Part shown: piece by piece, positions 25,940-34,756 of the stretch
Layout of the letters: each line of letters begins with the position of its first letter
Position numbering within the stretch: position 1 is the first letter of the stretch
Assembly: GCA_905216025.1 (NCBI GenBank)
Contig: CAJMSE010000015.1
Span: 1 to 64,000, forward strand
DNA from: an uncultured bacterium
GTDB taxonomy: Bacteria; Bacteroidota; Bacteroidia; Bacteroidales; Bacteroidaceae
Length of the DNA stretch: 64,000 bases
Direction: 5' to 3'
Position numbers and translations under genes: made by a program
Notes under the pieces: generated by a model
The model's input: only the letters and a program-made list of their open reading frames with translations
Told to the model about the DNA's origin: nothing
Databases searched by the model: none

Positions 25940-26920
25940 ATGAAAAGACGAATCTTCATCATGCTGACCGCCATCATGGCGGCAGCCGCAAGCGCAACGG
26001 CCGCAAGCAAGTACGACAATCCGGACACGCTGGTTGTCGCACGCGACGGCACGGGCGAGTTCCGCACCATAGACGAGGCCATCGAGGTGTGCCGCGCGTT
26101 CATGGAATACCACAAGGTGATATATGTGAAGAAAGGCATATACAAGGAGAAGCTCATCATCCCGCAGTGGCTGACGAACATTGAGATTCTCGGCGAGGAC
26201 CGCGACAACACCGTCATCACCTACGACGACCACGCAAACATCAAGTCGGCCGAGCGCCCGAAGGGCATAGGCACTTTCCGCACATACACCGTCAAGGTGG
26301 AAGGCAGCAGGATTACGTTCCGTAACATCACCATCGAGAACAACTCGGCACGCCTTGGGCAGGCCGTTGCCCTGCACACGGAGGGCGATCGTCTCGTGTT
26401 CGTGAACTGCCGCCTGCTCGGTCATCAGGACACCATATACACGGGAGTGGCCGGCACGAGGATTCTCTTCAAGGACTGCTATATCGAGGGTACGACCGAC
26501 TTCATCTTCGGTCCGTCGACCGCATGGTTCGAAAACTGCACCATACACAGCAAGGCCAACTCATACATCACGGCGGCATCTACGCCTGCCGACGTCCCGT
26601 TCGGCTACGTATTCAACAACTGCCGCCTCACGGCTGCCGAAGGAATAACAAAGGTTTACCTCGGCCGCCCGTGGCGCGACTACGGCTACACGCTCTTCAT
26701 GAACTGCGACCTCGGCGGCCACATACGCCCCGAAGGCTGGCACCACTGGCAGAAGGAGCGCGAAAACACCGCACGCTACATGGAATACAACAACCGCGGC
26801 GAAGGCTCGAAGACAGACAAGCGCGTGGGATGGAGCAGACAGCTGACAAAAAAAGAGGCTGCAAAAATCACCATGGAAGAGGTCTTCGGACTGAAGGACA
26901 GCTGGAAACCTGCCTTCTAA
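25940..26920 (+). CDS. Pectin methylesterase (CE8-type)
   Basis: 326 residues with a signal peptide ending about residue 22. The right-handed beta-helix fold of CE8 is recognisable from VARDGTGEFRTIDEAIE, GQAVALH, the catalytic aspartate regions GHQDTIYTG and GTTDFIFG, and YLGRPWRDYG with the conserved arginine. The enzyme removes methyl groups from homogalacturonan, probably in the periplasm. It is unusual to find it directly behind rel; spacing is 37 nt without a TAnnTTTG box, so read-through from rel is likely. A second pectin-type enzyme is at 49149. Confidence 0.93.
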   Translation: MKRRIFIMLTAIMAAAASATAASKYDNPDTLVVARDGTGEFRTIDEAIEVCRAFMEYHKVIYVKKGIYKEKLIIPQWLTNIEILGEDRDNTVITYDDHANIKSAERPKGIGTFRTYTVKVEGSRITFRNITIENNSARLGQAVALHTEGDRLVFVNCRLLGHQDTIYTGVAGTRILFKDCYIEGTTDFIFGPSTAWFENCTIHSKANSYITAASTPADVPFGYVFNNCRLTAAEGITKVYLGRPWRDYGYTLFMNCDLGGHIRPEGWHHWQKERENTARYMEYNNRGEGSKTDKRVGWSRQLTKKEAAKITMEEVFGLKDSWKPAF

Positions 26921-26977
26921 GAGGATTCCCTACCAGACCTACTCTCCCTACAATCCCTACCAAAAAGCCCCTCCCAG

Positions 26978-26994
26978 CCTCCCCAAAGGGGAGG
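26978..26994. repeat. Short GC palindrome after the pectin methylesterase
   Basis: CCTCCCC-AAA-GGGGAGG, flanked by imperfect extensions (CTCCC/GGGAGG). It lies between convergent genes and may terminate them, but lacks a good T-run on the plus strand. Confidence 0.6.
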
Positions 26995-27029
26995 AGAAAG
27001 GGAGGAAAGCACAAAAAGTATTGCTTATT

Positions 27030-27968
27030 TTATTCGGCGCGATGCCGCGGCAACCGCGGGAAGAGCCTGCGCACGCGGAGAACAACCTGCGCCATGCTGC
27101 CGCCGGCAACAACCCCGGACACCGAGGCGATGACAAGAACGAAGCCGAAAGCCTCGCGCATGGCGAAGCGCTCGCCGAAGACGACGATGCCAAAGAACAC
27201 GGCCGTCACCGGTTCGAGTGCCCCGAGGATTGCAGTTGGCGTGGAACCGATATACCGTATGGCCGTCGTGCTGCACAGAAACGATATCGCCGTGGGAAAG
27301 ATACCCAGGGCAATGAGGTTTCCCCACAGATACCAGTCGCTGCCGGAAGGCGTCTGCAAGCCGCCGCCCATGAAGATACGGACTACAAACAGACTAAGGC
27401 CGAAGAGCAGGATATAGAACGTCACCTTCAGCGTGGCCATATCCTTTACTGTCGAGTGGTTCACCGCCACCATATATATAGCATACGACAGCGACGAAGC
27501 GAAGACGAGAACGGTGCCCGTTAGACTTAGGGCGAGACTCCCGTCGTGCACGCAGAGCAGCGCGATGCCGGCAAAGGCGGCCGCCATGCAGACGGCGGTG
27601 CCGGGTGAGATGCGCTCCTTGAAGAACACAGCCATTATCAGAGCCACCATCACGGGATAGATGAAGAGCAGCGTCGAGGCGATGCCCACATCCATATAGT
27701 TATAGCTCTCGAACAGCGTGAGCGACGACACGGCGACGAGAAGCCCCAGCACGGCCAGCTTAGGCACGTCGCCAAGACCTATACGGAAGTTCCGCCCGCG
27801 GGCCACAAGCATGGCGCCAAGCAGCGGAATGGCAAAAAGATATCTGAAAAACAAAACGGAATCGGGACCGATTCCGGCCTTATAGAGCGGCAGCGCAAAG
27901 AGCGGATTCATGCCGTAAGTGGCGGCAGCGCAAGCCCCGAGGATATAACCTGTTGCTTTGGTGTTCAT
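27030..27968 (-). CDS. EamA family (drug/metabolite) transporter
   Basis: 312 residues with ten hydrophobic segments in two EamA repeats. The first repeat ends with LFIYPVMVALIMAVFFKERI and the second with ALEPVTAVFFGIVVFGERF, the helix that closes each half in this family. It should be an inner-membrane exporter of small metabolites; the substrate is not predictable. The tail is unusually basic (VVLRVRRLFPRLPRHR). It follows the MerR-type regulator on the same strand by about 70 nt and may be in its operon. Confidence 0.88.
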   Translation of the reverse strand: MNTKATGYILGACAAATYGMNPLFALPLYKAGIGPDSVLFFRYLFAIPLLGAMLVARGRNFRIGLGDVPKLAVLGLLVAVSSLTLFESYNYMDVGIASTLLFIYPVMVALIMAVFFKERISPGTAVCMAAAFAGIALLCVHDGSLALSLTGTVLVFASSLSYAIYMVAVNHSTVKDMATLKVTFYILLFGLSLFVVRIFMGGGLQTPSGSDWYLWGNLIALGIFPTAISFLCSTTAIRYIGSTPTAILGALEPVTAVFFGIVVFGERFAMREAFGFVLVIASVSGVVAGGSMAQVVLRVRRLFPRLPRHRAE

Positions 27969-28039
27969 ACTCGACCCTCATCAAAGTTCTTGAAACAAAC
28001 TGTTTTGCATGCACCCATTCATCACCAGACCATATCCCA

Positions 28040-28390
28040 TCATTCAAGGAAATCGAGCTGGTGCTTCAGCGCGAGCAGTTCGTCCTTTATGCCAGTAAGC
28101 CGCTGCAGCACCTCGGCCGTGCGGTCGGCTCCGTTTCGGTTGCTGTTGATAATCTTCTTTGCCGCCGCTATCTTGAAACCGCGCACCTTGACGAGGTTGT
28201 GGATGAGACGTATCTGCTCGATATCCTTTTCCGTATACTGGCGCACCTTGCTCGGACCGTTCGTCTTCGGCTTGAGGTATGGAAACTCCTGCTCCCAATA
28301 ACGCAGCGTGCTCTCGTTCAGTTCAAACATCCGGGCCACCTCGCTTATGGAGTAATACAGCTTCAGGTTCTTGTTCATATTAAGCGCCAT
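28040..28390 (-). CDS. MerR family transcriptional regulator
   Basis: 116 residues. A MerR winged-helix domain lies at about residues 12-80: YSISEVARMFELNESTLRYW, then the wing and RQYTEKDIEQIRLIHNLVKVRGF. A short helical tail (LTGIKDELLALKHQLDFL) can pair as a dimerisation coil. There is no ligand-binding extension or metal-binding cysteines, the form common as a general small regulator in Bacteroidota. A start at 28390 or at the internal ATG 28378 is possible. A minus-strand TACCTTTG box lies at 28452-28459. Confidence 0.88.
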   Translation of the reverse strand: MALNMNKNLKLYYSISEVARMFELNESTLRYWEQEFPYLKPKTNGPSKVRQYTEKDIEQIRLIHNLVKVRGFKIAAAKKIINSNRNGADRTAEVLQRLTGIKDELLALKHQLDFLE

Positions 28391-28712
28391 AATTCACGGT
28401 TTTTATCAAACAATATCATTAAAGAACTATCAAATCATCGTTTCTACTCCACAAAGGTAGGAAAAACAATGTTTACCTGCAAGACTTTCAAAAAGTTTCT
28501 GACATGCAACGGCCGTTTATTGTCTTCCCCTTAAAATATTTAAGCCCGCATACCGCTATCGCCAAACACTGCACTCCGCCCTATCACGACACATCAGAAA
28601 ACAGAGCAATAGCACAGTCTGCAAGGCTTGCAAGGCGAAAAAAATTGCGTCATTCGGTATTAATGCTTAACTTTGCGGTCAATTCATAACCGACAAACAG
28701 TTTATTATTACA
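28391..28712. other. Divergent intergenic region (322 bp)
   Basis: It holds the merR promoter box at 28452-28459 (minus) and a plus-strand promoter at 28644-28675. The DNA becomes AT-rich here. No gene or clear repeat is visible in the middle. Confidence 0.5.
28644..28675 (+). promoter_or_regulatory. Promoter of the AT-rich four-gene group
   Basis: ATTG at 28644-28647 and TAACTTTG at 28668-28675 with a 20-nt spacer. Confidence 0.6.
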
Positions 28713-29147
28713 ATGAAAAAGATTCTTTGGTTGATTCTTATTGCTGGCATATCGCTTGTAAACGTGTGTATTATGGGTAGTGAACGTGGAGTGAGAGGGA
28801 TTTATTCCTTTCCCTTCGCTCTAATCTATATCACTATATTCGGATATTATGTATCAGTCAAGAAAAAGTTTGATTTCAAAGAGATACTGCTGCTATCGCT
28901 ATTGGAAAGAAGTGGTATAATGAAGAATGAATGGAGCGAAAGAAAGCAAAGAACTGTACTTTCCTGCATTTCAATTCCACTGTTATTCATATTTTATATT
29001 CTCTCCATTTACTTCTATGCCGTCAATGATTTCATGTTATCGCTCATAGTAGATTTCTTTGTACTATTAGTAATAACCCTGTCCGCAATGATCTGGATAA
29101 ACAAAGCGCCTAAAGAAGAATCAAACAAGAATAATACAACAATATGA
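28713..29147 (+). CDS. Small membrane protein of unknown function
   Basis: 144 residues with four probable membrane helices (about 3-21, 28-48, 88-108, 112-133) and a charged, Asn-rich tail (KEESNKNNTT). I do not recognise a family. It is AT-rich compared with the genes on either side, and it overlaps the next gene by four bases (ATGA), so the two are translated together. It is the first gene of a four-gene accessory group. Confidence 0.65.
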   Translation: MKKILWLILIAGISLVNVCIMGSERGVRGIYSFPFALIYITIFGYYVSVKKKFDFKEILLLSLLERSGIMKNEWSERKQRTVLSCISIPLLFIFYILSIYFYAVNDFMLSLIVDFFVLLVITLSAMIWINKAPKEESNKNNTTI

Positions 29148-29434
29148 AGACACTACTTCCGGTTTTAGCATCAATGCTCGTCGTCTGTCTCGCACCGATG
29201 CCTTATTGGTATTACGAGTTGGTACGTTTCGCAGCCATGGTGGCTTTCGGCGTCATGGCGTATCGGTATAATAAAGCGGAGAACGGCAATCTGATGATTA
29301 CATTCAGCGCCCTGGCCCTTCTGTTCCAGCCTTTTTTCAAGATAGCGCTTGGCCGCGCTATATGGAATACGGTCGACATTGCCGTAGCGATACTGCTCAT
29401 AATGATATGGATGAAAGAGCGGAAGAAGGCTTGA
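29144..29434 (+). CDS. Small membrane protein, DUF6804-like
   Basis: 96 residues with three membrane segments. The sequence PMPYWYYELVRFAAMVAFGV and LALLFQPFFKIALGRAIWN resembles a family of tiny membrane proteins that I recall as DUF6804, often found near other small membrane proteins; that name is from memory and should be confirmed. Function unknown. It starts inside the stop codon of the previous gene. Confidence 0.65.
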   Translation: MKTLLPVLASMLVVCLAPMPYWYYELVRFAAMVAFGVMAYRYNKAENGNLMITFSALALLFQPFFKIALGRAIWNTVDIAVAILLIMIWMKERKKA

Positions 29435-29476
29435 CATAAACAGGATGCTTATTAACAACAATAAAAATAAAAGGAT

Positions 29477-29686
29477 ATGCCAAACTGGTTAATAATTGTT
29501 TTGATAATTGCCGTATTGGGCGGAATTATCGGTTTCTTCTCCGGCAATGAGGGAGAAAGAGGTTCAAGTGCATTTGCAGGAGCCTTAGGAGGGGCTCTCG
29601 GCTGCGGCTACCTGATACTCCATGTTCTTCTAATCGGCCTTTCCATAGCAGCATTTGTAGCGCTATTCGGCTTCCTGTTCGGTTAA
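29477..29686 (+). CDS. Very small membrane protein
   Basis: 69 residues, two hydrophobic stretches with a Gly/Ala-rich link (SSAFAGALGGALGCGYL). It is preceded by AAGGATATGCC, so the start is plausible. No family recognised. Third gene of the AT-rich group, 42 nt after the previous one. Confidence 0.55.
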   Translation: MPNWLIIVLIIAVLGGIIGFFSGNEGERGSSAFAGALGGALGCGYLILHVLLIGLSIAAFVALFGFLFG

Positions 29687-29754
29687 ACAGAAAGGGAAAC
29701 AATCCGCATAGCTACACCGTTCATAATAATCAGCAAACAGAAACTATTACATAA

Positions 29755-30936
29755 ATGTTTAAAAATCCATTCAGACGCAAGAAATACGAGCCATTGCCAT
29801 ACAATGAAGTCTTCGACTACAGCATGACAAGGAACGATGAGCCCAAATGCAAATACACAGTAATGCACAATGCCGTCAGAGTGCACGACCTGAAATTCGA
29901 GCCTGTACACGAGGAAGTGATATACGTTGAGAACGAATATGACGAAGCGGCCAACAGGTGCATTTGCGACAATATAGACCTGATACGCAGATGCTTTGCC
30001 AAGAGAAACTTCATGTTCATATATCTGCCGCTCATCGGCAAAGACCTTATGGACAAAAGTATATGGCGCTATCACTATCCGGACAGGGAAACAGGAGAGA
30101 AAGGCGAACTGCCGGCACTAAAAAGCGACTATCTTCTCGACTTCATGAAGCGGCCTGAAAACAGGACAAAGATAAAGCCTTGTTTTGTAAGATACAACTA
30201 TTCCTTCAATGAAACGGAGTTTTACGGGGGCAAGGCAGAAACATCATGGACCGATTTTTTCGATACTTTCGAATTCGACATAAGCGAAGCAAAAGATGTA
30301 AAAGACTACTTTGAATGCCTGAGCGAGCACATCGCTGGAAAGCTGTTCTGGTGGTCTGGCCTATGTTCGTGGGGCAAAAGAGAATATGAAGATGCCGACG
30401 ACGCCTTCGACAACGAAACCATGAAGTTGCTTGAAGACGTGAGATACAAGATCGCACTGCTCCGACGGAAAGGTATCAGCGACGTCATACTGAGCGAACT
30501 GGTAAAGCCGGACATTGAGTTAAGCCGGATAATCATCAGCAAAGACTACAGGATAACACTACCGGAATATAACAATACGGAAATAACGATGACTCCGCTC
30601 GTAAAGGCTGTGTTCCTGCTGTTCCTCAAACACCCGGAAGGGATACGCTTTAAGAGCTTGCCCGACCACAGGAAAGAGTTGTCTGTAATATACGACAGCA
30701 TAAGAGGATGCGCCGGCTCGTCAAAGAGAATAATGGGCATTAGGAAATATAGCGACAACATTCTCAACGTTACCGACCCTCTGAACAATTCCATAAACGA
30801 AAAGTGCACGAGGATAAAAGAGGCTTTTCTCCTGAAAATCCATGAGTCACAGGCCTGCAACTATTTTATAACAGGCGAGCGCGGCAAACCGAAAAAGATC
30901 GCACTGCCGCAGAATCTGATAGTATGGGAAGACTGA
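29755..30936 (+). CDS. Hypothetical cytosolic protein (393 aa)
   Basis: It has no signal peptide or membrane helix. The first 45 residues are basic, then charged. The last ~125 residues (from about YRITLPEYNN; includes MTPLVKAVFLLFLKHPEGI, LPDHRKEL, SINEKCTRIKEAFL, ITGERGKPKKIALP) form a compact block that I have the impression of seeing as a recurring C-terminal module in Bacteroidota proteins of unknown role. Nothing points to catalysis. It is the last and largest gene of the AT-rich group, and could act with the three small membrane proteins before it. Confidence 0.7.
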   Translation: MFKNPFRRKKYEPLPYNEVFDYSMTRNDEPKCKYTVMHNAVRVHDLKFEPVHEEVIYVENEYDEAANRCICDNIDLIRRCFAKRNFMFIYLPLIGKDLMDKSIWRYHYPDRETGEKGELPALKSDYLLDFMKRPENRTKIKPCFVRYNYSFNETEFYGGKAETSWTDFFDTFEFDISEAKDVKDYFECLSEHIAGKLFWWSGLCSWGKREYEDADDAFDNETMKLLEDVRYKIALLRRKGISDVILSELVKPDIELSRIIISKDYRITLPEYNNTEITMTPLVKAVFLLFLKHPEGIRFKSLPDHRKELSVIYDSIRGCAGSSKRIMGIRKYSDNILNVTDPLNNSINEKCTRIKEAFLLKIHESQACNYFITGERGKPKKIALPQNLIVWED

Positions 30937-31293
30937 CTCTACTCCCGTTCAATCTACAATCTGAATATGAATTAAATATCATCATTTGCCATAACAATAC
31001 GTTTTGCATAGTTGTGCAAGACTGATGATGCTTTATCTCATATTCAGATTATTACCGACGGCACACATTATTATAATTAATACATTAATATTATATAGCC
31101 ACCTGCCTGTCCACGAAAGACTACTATTACACCGGCACATGTATCTCCGATAGTTTGCAATGAAGATGCCATACATTAATAAATAAAGAAAAGATTTGCA
31201 GATGTTGCAAAAACGGAGTATCTTTGCAGTCGACTTTGCATGATTCGCATGGTCGGTTTCAAACATAGCAAACTTTATAACGATGATATTATT
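30937..31293. other. Intergenic region before alaS with bulged palindrome
   Basis: CTGAATATGA (30961-30970) pairs exactly with TCATATTCAG (31038-31047); inside, ATCATCA pairs with TGATGAT and there is a further short hairpin TTGCATAG/TTGTGCAA. The rest is AT-rich without coding signs, ending in the alaS promoter. Confidence 0.55.
31195..31226 (+). promoter_or_regulatory. Bacteroidota-type promoter for alaS
   Basis: TTTG at 31195-31198 and TATCTTTG at 31219-31226 with a 20-nt spacer. It shows that the frame's earlier start at 31240 would leave almost no leader, supporting 31294. Confidence 0.75.
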
Positions 31294-33915
31294 ATGATGA
31301 CAGCAAACGAAATACGCGACTCGTTCAAGCAGTTCTTCGAGTCGAAAGGACATGCCATCGTGCCGTCCGCACCGATGGTGATTAAGGACGACCCGACGCT
31401 GATGTTCACCAACGCCGGCATGAACCAGTGGAAAGACATCATCCTCGGCACACGTGAGCCGGAGCCGCGCCGCCGCGCAGACTCTCAGAAGTGCCTCCGC
31501 GTGAGCGGAAAGCACAACGACCTCGAAGAGGTGGGACACGACACGTACCACCACACGATGTTCGAAATGCTCGGCAACTGGAGCTTCGGCGACTACTTCA
31601 AGGAAGGCGCCATAGACATGGCGTGGGAATATCTTGTCAACGTGCTCAAGCTCGACCCCAAAGACCTCTACGTTACGGTGTTTGAAGGCTCGAAAGAAGA
31701 GGGCCTCGAACGCGACGACGAGGCCGCGGCTATATGGGCCAAGCACGTGCCTGCCGACCACATAATAAACGGAAACAAGCACGACAACTTCTGGGAAATG
31801 GGCGACACGGGGCCCTGCGGACCCTGTTCGGAGATTCATCTCGACTCGCGCACACCCGAAGAGAAAGCCAAGACCCCGGGCCGCGAACTGGTAAACAAGG
31901 ATGACCCGCAGGTAATCGAGATATGGAACCTCGTCTTCATGCAGTTCAACCGCAAGGCAGACGGCTCTCTCGAGAAGCTCGGCATGAACGTGATAGACAC
32001 CGGCATGGGCTTCGAGCGCCTCGTACGCGCTCTTCAGGGCAAGCACTCAAACTACGATACAGACGTGTTCCAGCCGATAATAAAGGAGATTTCGCGTCTC
32101 TCGGGCATGGAATACGGCAAGGATGAGAATACCGACGTGGCCATGCGCGTCATCGCAGACCACCTGCGCGCCGTGGCATTCTCCATTGCCGACGGCCAGC
32201 TGCCAGGCAATGCCAAGGCAGGATACGTCATCCGCCGCATCCTGCGCCGCGCCGTACGCTACGCATACACCTTCCTCGGCCAAAAAGAGGCTTTCATCCA
32301 CCGCCTCCTGCCGGTATTCATCGGCGAGATGGGAGATGCCTATCCCGAACTGAAGGCACAGCGCGAGCTCATCGGCAAGGTCATCAAGGAGGAGGAAGAC
32401 TCGTTCCTGCGCACACTCGACAAGGGCATCAGCATGCTCAACGAGGCAATGGAGAAGCTGAAAGCAGAAGGTAAGAGCGAGCTCGACGGTGCTCAGGCAT
32501 TCCGCCTCTTCGACACATACGGATTCCCGCTCGACCTCACCGAGCTCATCTGCCGCGAGAACGGAGTGACCGTAGACGGGAAGCAGTTTGACGAGGAGAT
32601 GCAGAAGCAGAAGGAGCGCGCACGCAACGCCGCACAGGTGGAGAACTCCGACTGGACCGAACTGATGCCGGGCGAGCAGAAGTTTGTCGGCTATGACTAC
32701 ACCGAACACAACTGCCACATACTGCGCTACCGCAAGGTGACACAGAAAAAGAACACATACTACGAGCTGGTGCTCGACAACACGCCGTTCTACGGAGAAA
32801 TGGGCGGACAGGTAGGAGACTGCGGAGTGCTCGTCAGCGAGACAGAGACAGTGGTCATCACCGACACCAAGCGCGAGAACAACCAGAGCGTGCACATCGT
32901 GAAGGAACTGCCGAAGAACCCCGAGGCTGAGTTCATGGCATGCGTGGACACTGACAAGCGCGACGGCAGTGCCGCCAACCACACGGCAACCCACCTGCTC
33001 GACTATGCCCTCAAGCAGGTATTGGGCGACCACGTGGAGCAGAAAGGCTCGTACGTCAGCGCCGACACGCTGCGCTTCGACTTCTCTCACTTCCAGAAAG
33101 TGACCGACGAGGAGCTGCGCGCCGTGGAGCGGATGGTGAACGACATGATACGTCAGGACATACAGCGCGACGAACATCGCGACCTCCCCAGCGAGGAAGC
33201 AAAGGAGCTCGGAGCCATCGCCCTCTTCGGAGAGAAGTACGGCGACAAGGTGCGCGTCATCAAATTCGGACCGAGTTGCGAGTTCTGCGGCGGTATCCAC
33301 GCATCGTCGACAGGCCGGATAGGCATGTTCAAGATTGTAAGCGAGAGTAGCGTGGCTGCCGGTATACGCCGCATCGAGGCCAAGACGGGCAAGGAATGCG
33401 AGGAGATGATGTACGGTCTTGAAGACATGATCAAGGCCATCAAGGGACTCTTCAACAACGCCAAAGACCTGAAGGGCGTCATCGGCAAGTATATCGACGA
33501 GCACGACTCGATGAAGAAAGAGATAGACCAGTTCAAGGCGCAGGCCGTAGAGCGCGCCAAGGACACGCTCGTCAGCAAGGCACGCACGGTCAACGGCACG
33601 ACAGTGATAACGTCAGTGCTGCCGCTCGGACCGGCCGAGACCAAGGACTTGGTATTCAAGATACGTCAGGCAGTGCCCGAGAACCTCGTCTGCGCCATAG
33701 GAACGGTGGCCGACGGCAAGCCGATGCTCAGCGTTATGCTCAGCGACGACATGGTGAGCGGCCACGGCCTGAACGCCGGACAGATGGTCCGCGAGGCTGC
33801 CAAGCTGATTCAGGGCGGCGGAGGCGGACAGCCCCACTACGCCACGGCCGGCGGAAAGAACGCAGACGGACTGAGCGCCGCGGTCGACAAGGTCATCGAA
33901 TTAGCGAAGCTTTAA
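31294..33915 (+). CDS. alaS: Alanyl-tRNA synthetase
   Basis: 873 residues from ATG 31294 (31297 is equally possible). Class II catalytic core at the N-terminus: FFESKGHAIVPSAPMV, FTNAGMNQWKD. The editing domain has the zinc site in NHTATHLLDYAL and the later FCGGIHASSTG. The C-terminal C-Ala domain carries the glycine-rich IQGGGGGQPHYATAGG. Length and all parts are intact. It charges tRNA-Ala and clears mischarged Ser and Gly. Single-gene unit with a strong terminator. Confidence 0.97.
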   Translation: MMTANEIRDSFKQFFESKGHAIVPSAPMVIKDDPTLMFTNAGMNQWKDIILGTREPEPRRRADSQKCLRVSGKHNDLEEVGHDTYHHTMFEMLGNWSFGDYFKEGAIDMAWEYLVNVLKLDPKDLYVTVFEGSKEEGLERDDEAAAIWAKHVPADHIINGNKHDNFWEMGDTGPCGPCSEIHLDSRTPEEKAKTPGRELVNKDDPQVIEIWNLVFMQFNRKADGSLEKLGMNVIDTGMGFERLVRALQGKHSNYDTDVFQPIIKEISRLSGMEYGKDENTDVAMRVIADHLRAVAFSIADGQLPGNAKAGYVIRRILRRAVRYAYTFLGQKEAFIHRLLPVFIGEMGDAYPELKAQRELIGKVIKEEEDSFLRTLDKGISMLNEAMEKLKAEGKSELDGAQAFRLFDTYGFPLDLTELICRENGVTVDGKQFDEEMQKQKERARNAAQVENSDWTELMPGEQKFVGYDYTEHNCHILRYRKVTQKKNTYYELVLDNTPFYGEMGGQVGDCGVLVSETETVVITDTKRENNQSVHIVKELPKNPEAEFMACVDTDKRDGSAANHTATHLLDYALKQVLGDHVEQKGSYVSADTLRFDFSHFQKVTDEELRAVERMVNDMIRQDIQRDEHRDLPSEEAKELGAIALFGEKYGDKVRVIKFGPSCEFCGGIHASSTGRIGMFKIVSESSVAAGIRRIEAKTGKECEEMMYGLEDMIKAIKGLFNNAKDLKGVIGKYIDEHDSMKKEIDQFKAQAVERAKDTLVSKARTVNGTTVITSVLPLGPAETKDLVFKIRQAVPENLVCAIGTVADGKPMLSVMLSDDMVSGHGLNAGQMVREAAKLIQGGGGGQPHYATAGGKNADGLSAAVDKVIELAKL

Positions 33916-33949
33916 GCACGTCAAGCCTTTAAATATAAGCAGATGTTAT

Positions 33950-34004
33950 TTGGCGGATTATACGAGAGATATTTTTCATTTCACGTATAATCCGCCAATT
34001 TTTT
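33950..34004 (+). terminator. Intrinsic terminator of alaS
   Basis: TTGGCGGATTATACG (33950-33964) pairs exactly with CGTATAATCCGCCAA (33984-33998), followed by six T residues. Confidence 0.9.
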
Positions 34005-34089
34005 ATATAATAATAAGTAGGTAGAAGGCAAATACATCATAAAAAAAGAATTGATACAGAAACAGTATAGAATAAATAAATTTAACGAG

Positions 34090-34749
34090 ATGAAAACTAT
34101 TAAACTGAAATACCGGATATTGATTGCTATCTTTACATTAACATCCATATTGTTATTTGCTTTTAATTATAATACCGGTCAACTACAAGAGAAAACTTCT
34201 GATTATGAAATCATTGACAGTGCGATTGGTAGTATAAACACGATTATCGGTCACGATGAGCAAGATACAATTATAGGCAACTTTACCGGTAAACGAATAG
34301 ACACTCTTTTCGTGGAAACAAAGGTTACGATTGAACCGGATGGTGAAACCATCTTCACTTACTATATGAATTCGTCAAATAAGCATATACCTAAAATTGA
34401 ATTGTATGGTTGGTATGGATGCTCACCCAAACTTGTCAACGAAGGAGACCTTGACGGTAACGGCACTTGTGAAGTTGGTTATCTCCATACATGGACAAGT
34501 AGCCAATGGAGGTATTACCGCATTTTTACTCTCGTTGGGAATGAATGGCGTTATCTCATTGAAGGCGATTATCTTGATACTTCTGATTCTTTCAGAATGT
34601 CAGGTTATGAAGTAGCTGAATCGGGAAAAGAGAAAGGCACTGTTCTTATTCATTATGCAGATCAATATTTTGACACTAAGGAAAATGCTTTTAGTTGGGC
34701 TATCAGAGACACAATCGTTACGCCAACTTTCGCAAAGATAACGGATTAA
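34090..34749 (+). CDS. Hypothetical exported or membrane-anchored protein
   Basis: 219 residues from ATG 34090 (an upstream TTG at 34051 would add an unlikely tail). One hydrophobic segment near residues 9-27 could be a signal or an anchor. The rest is beta-rich with EGDLDGNGTCEVGYLHTW, a phrase like the calcium-binding loops in FG-GAP/VCBS-type repeats, and SSQWRYYRIFTLVGNEWRYL. Function unknown. AT-rich. The next gene starts 7 nt downstream, so both form an operon. Confidence 0.65.
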   Translation: MKTIKLKYRILIAIFTLTSILLFAFNYNTGQLQEKTSDYEIIDSAIGSINTIIGHDEQDTIIGNFTGKRIDTLFVETKVTIEPDGETIFTYYMNSSNKHIPKIELYGWYGCSPKLVNEGDLDGNGTCEVGYLHTWTSSQWRYYRIFTLVGNEWRYLIEGDYLDTSDSFRMSGYEVAESGKEKGTVLIHYADQYFDTKENAFSWAIRDTIVTPTFAKITD

Positions 34750-34756
34750 AACGAAT

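Noticed and set aside
32047..33504. 485-codon open frame antisense to alaS
   Set aside because: It is a by-product of GC-rich codon use in alaS; its residues show no family pattern, and alaS is intact and certain.
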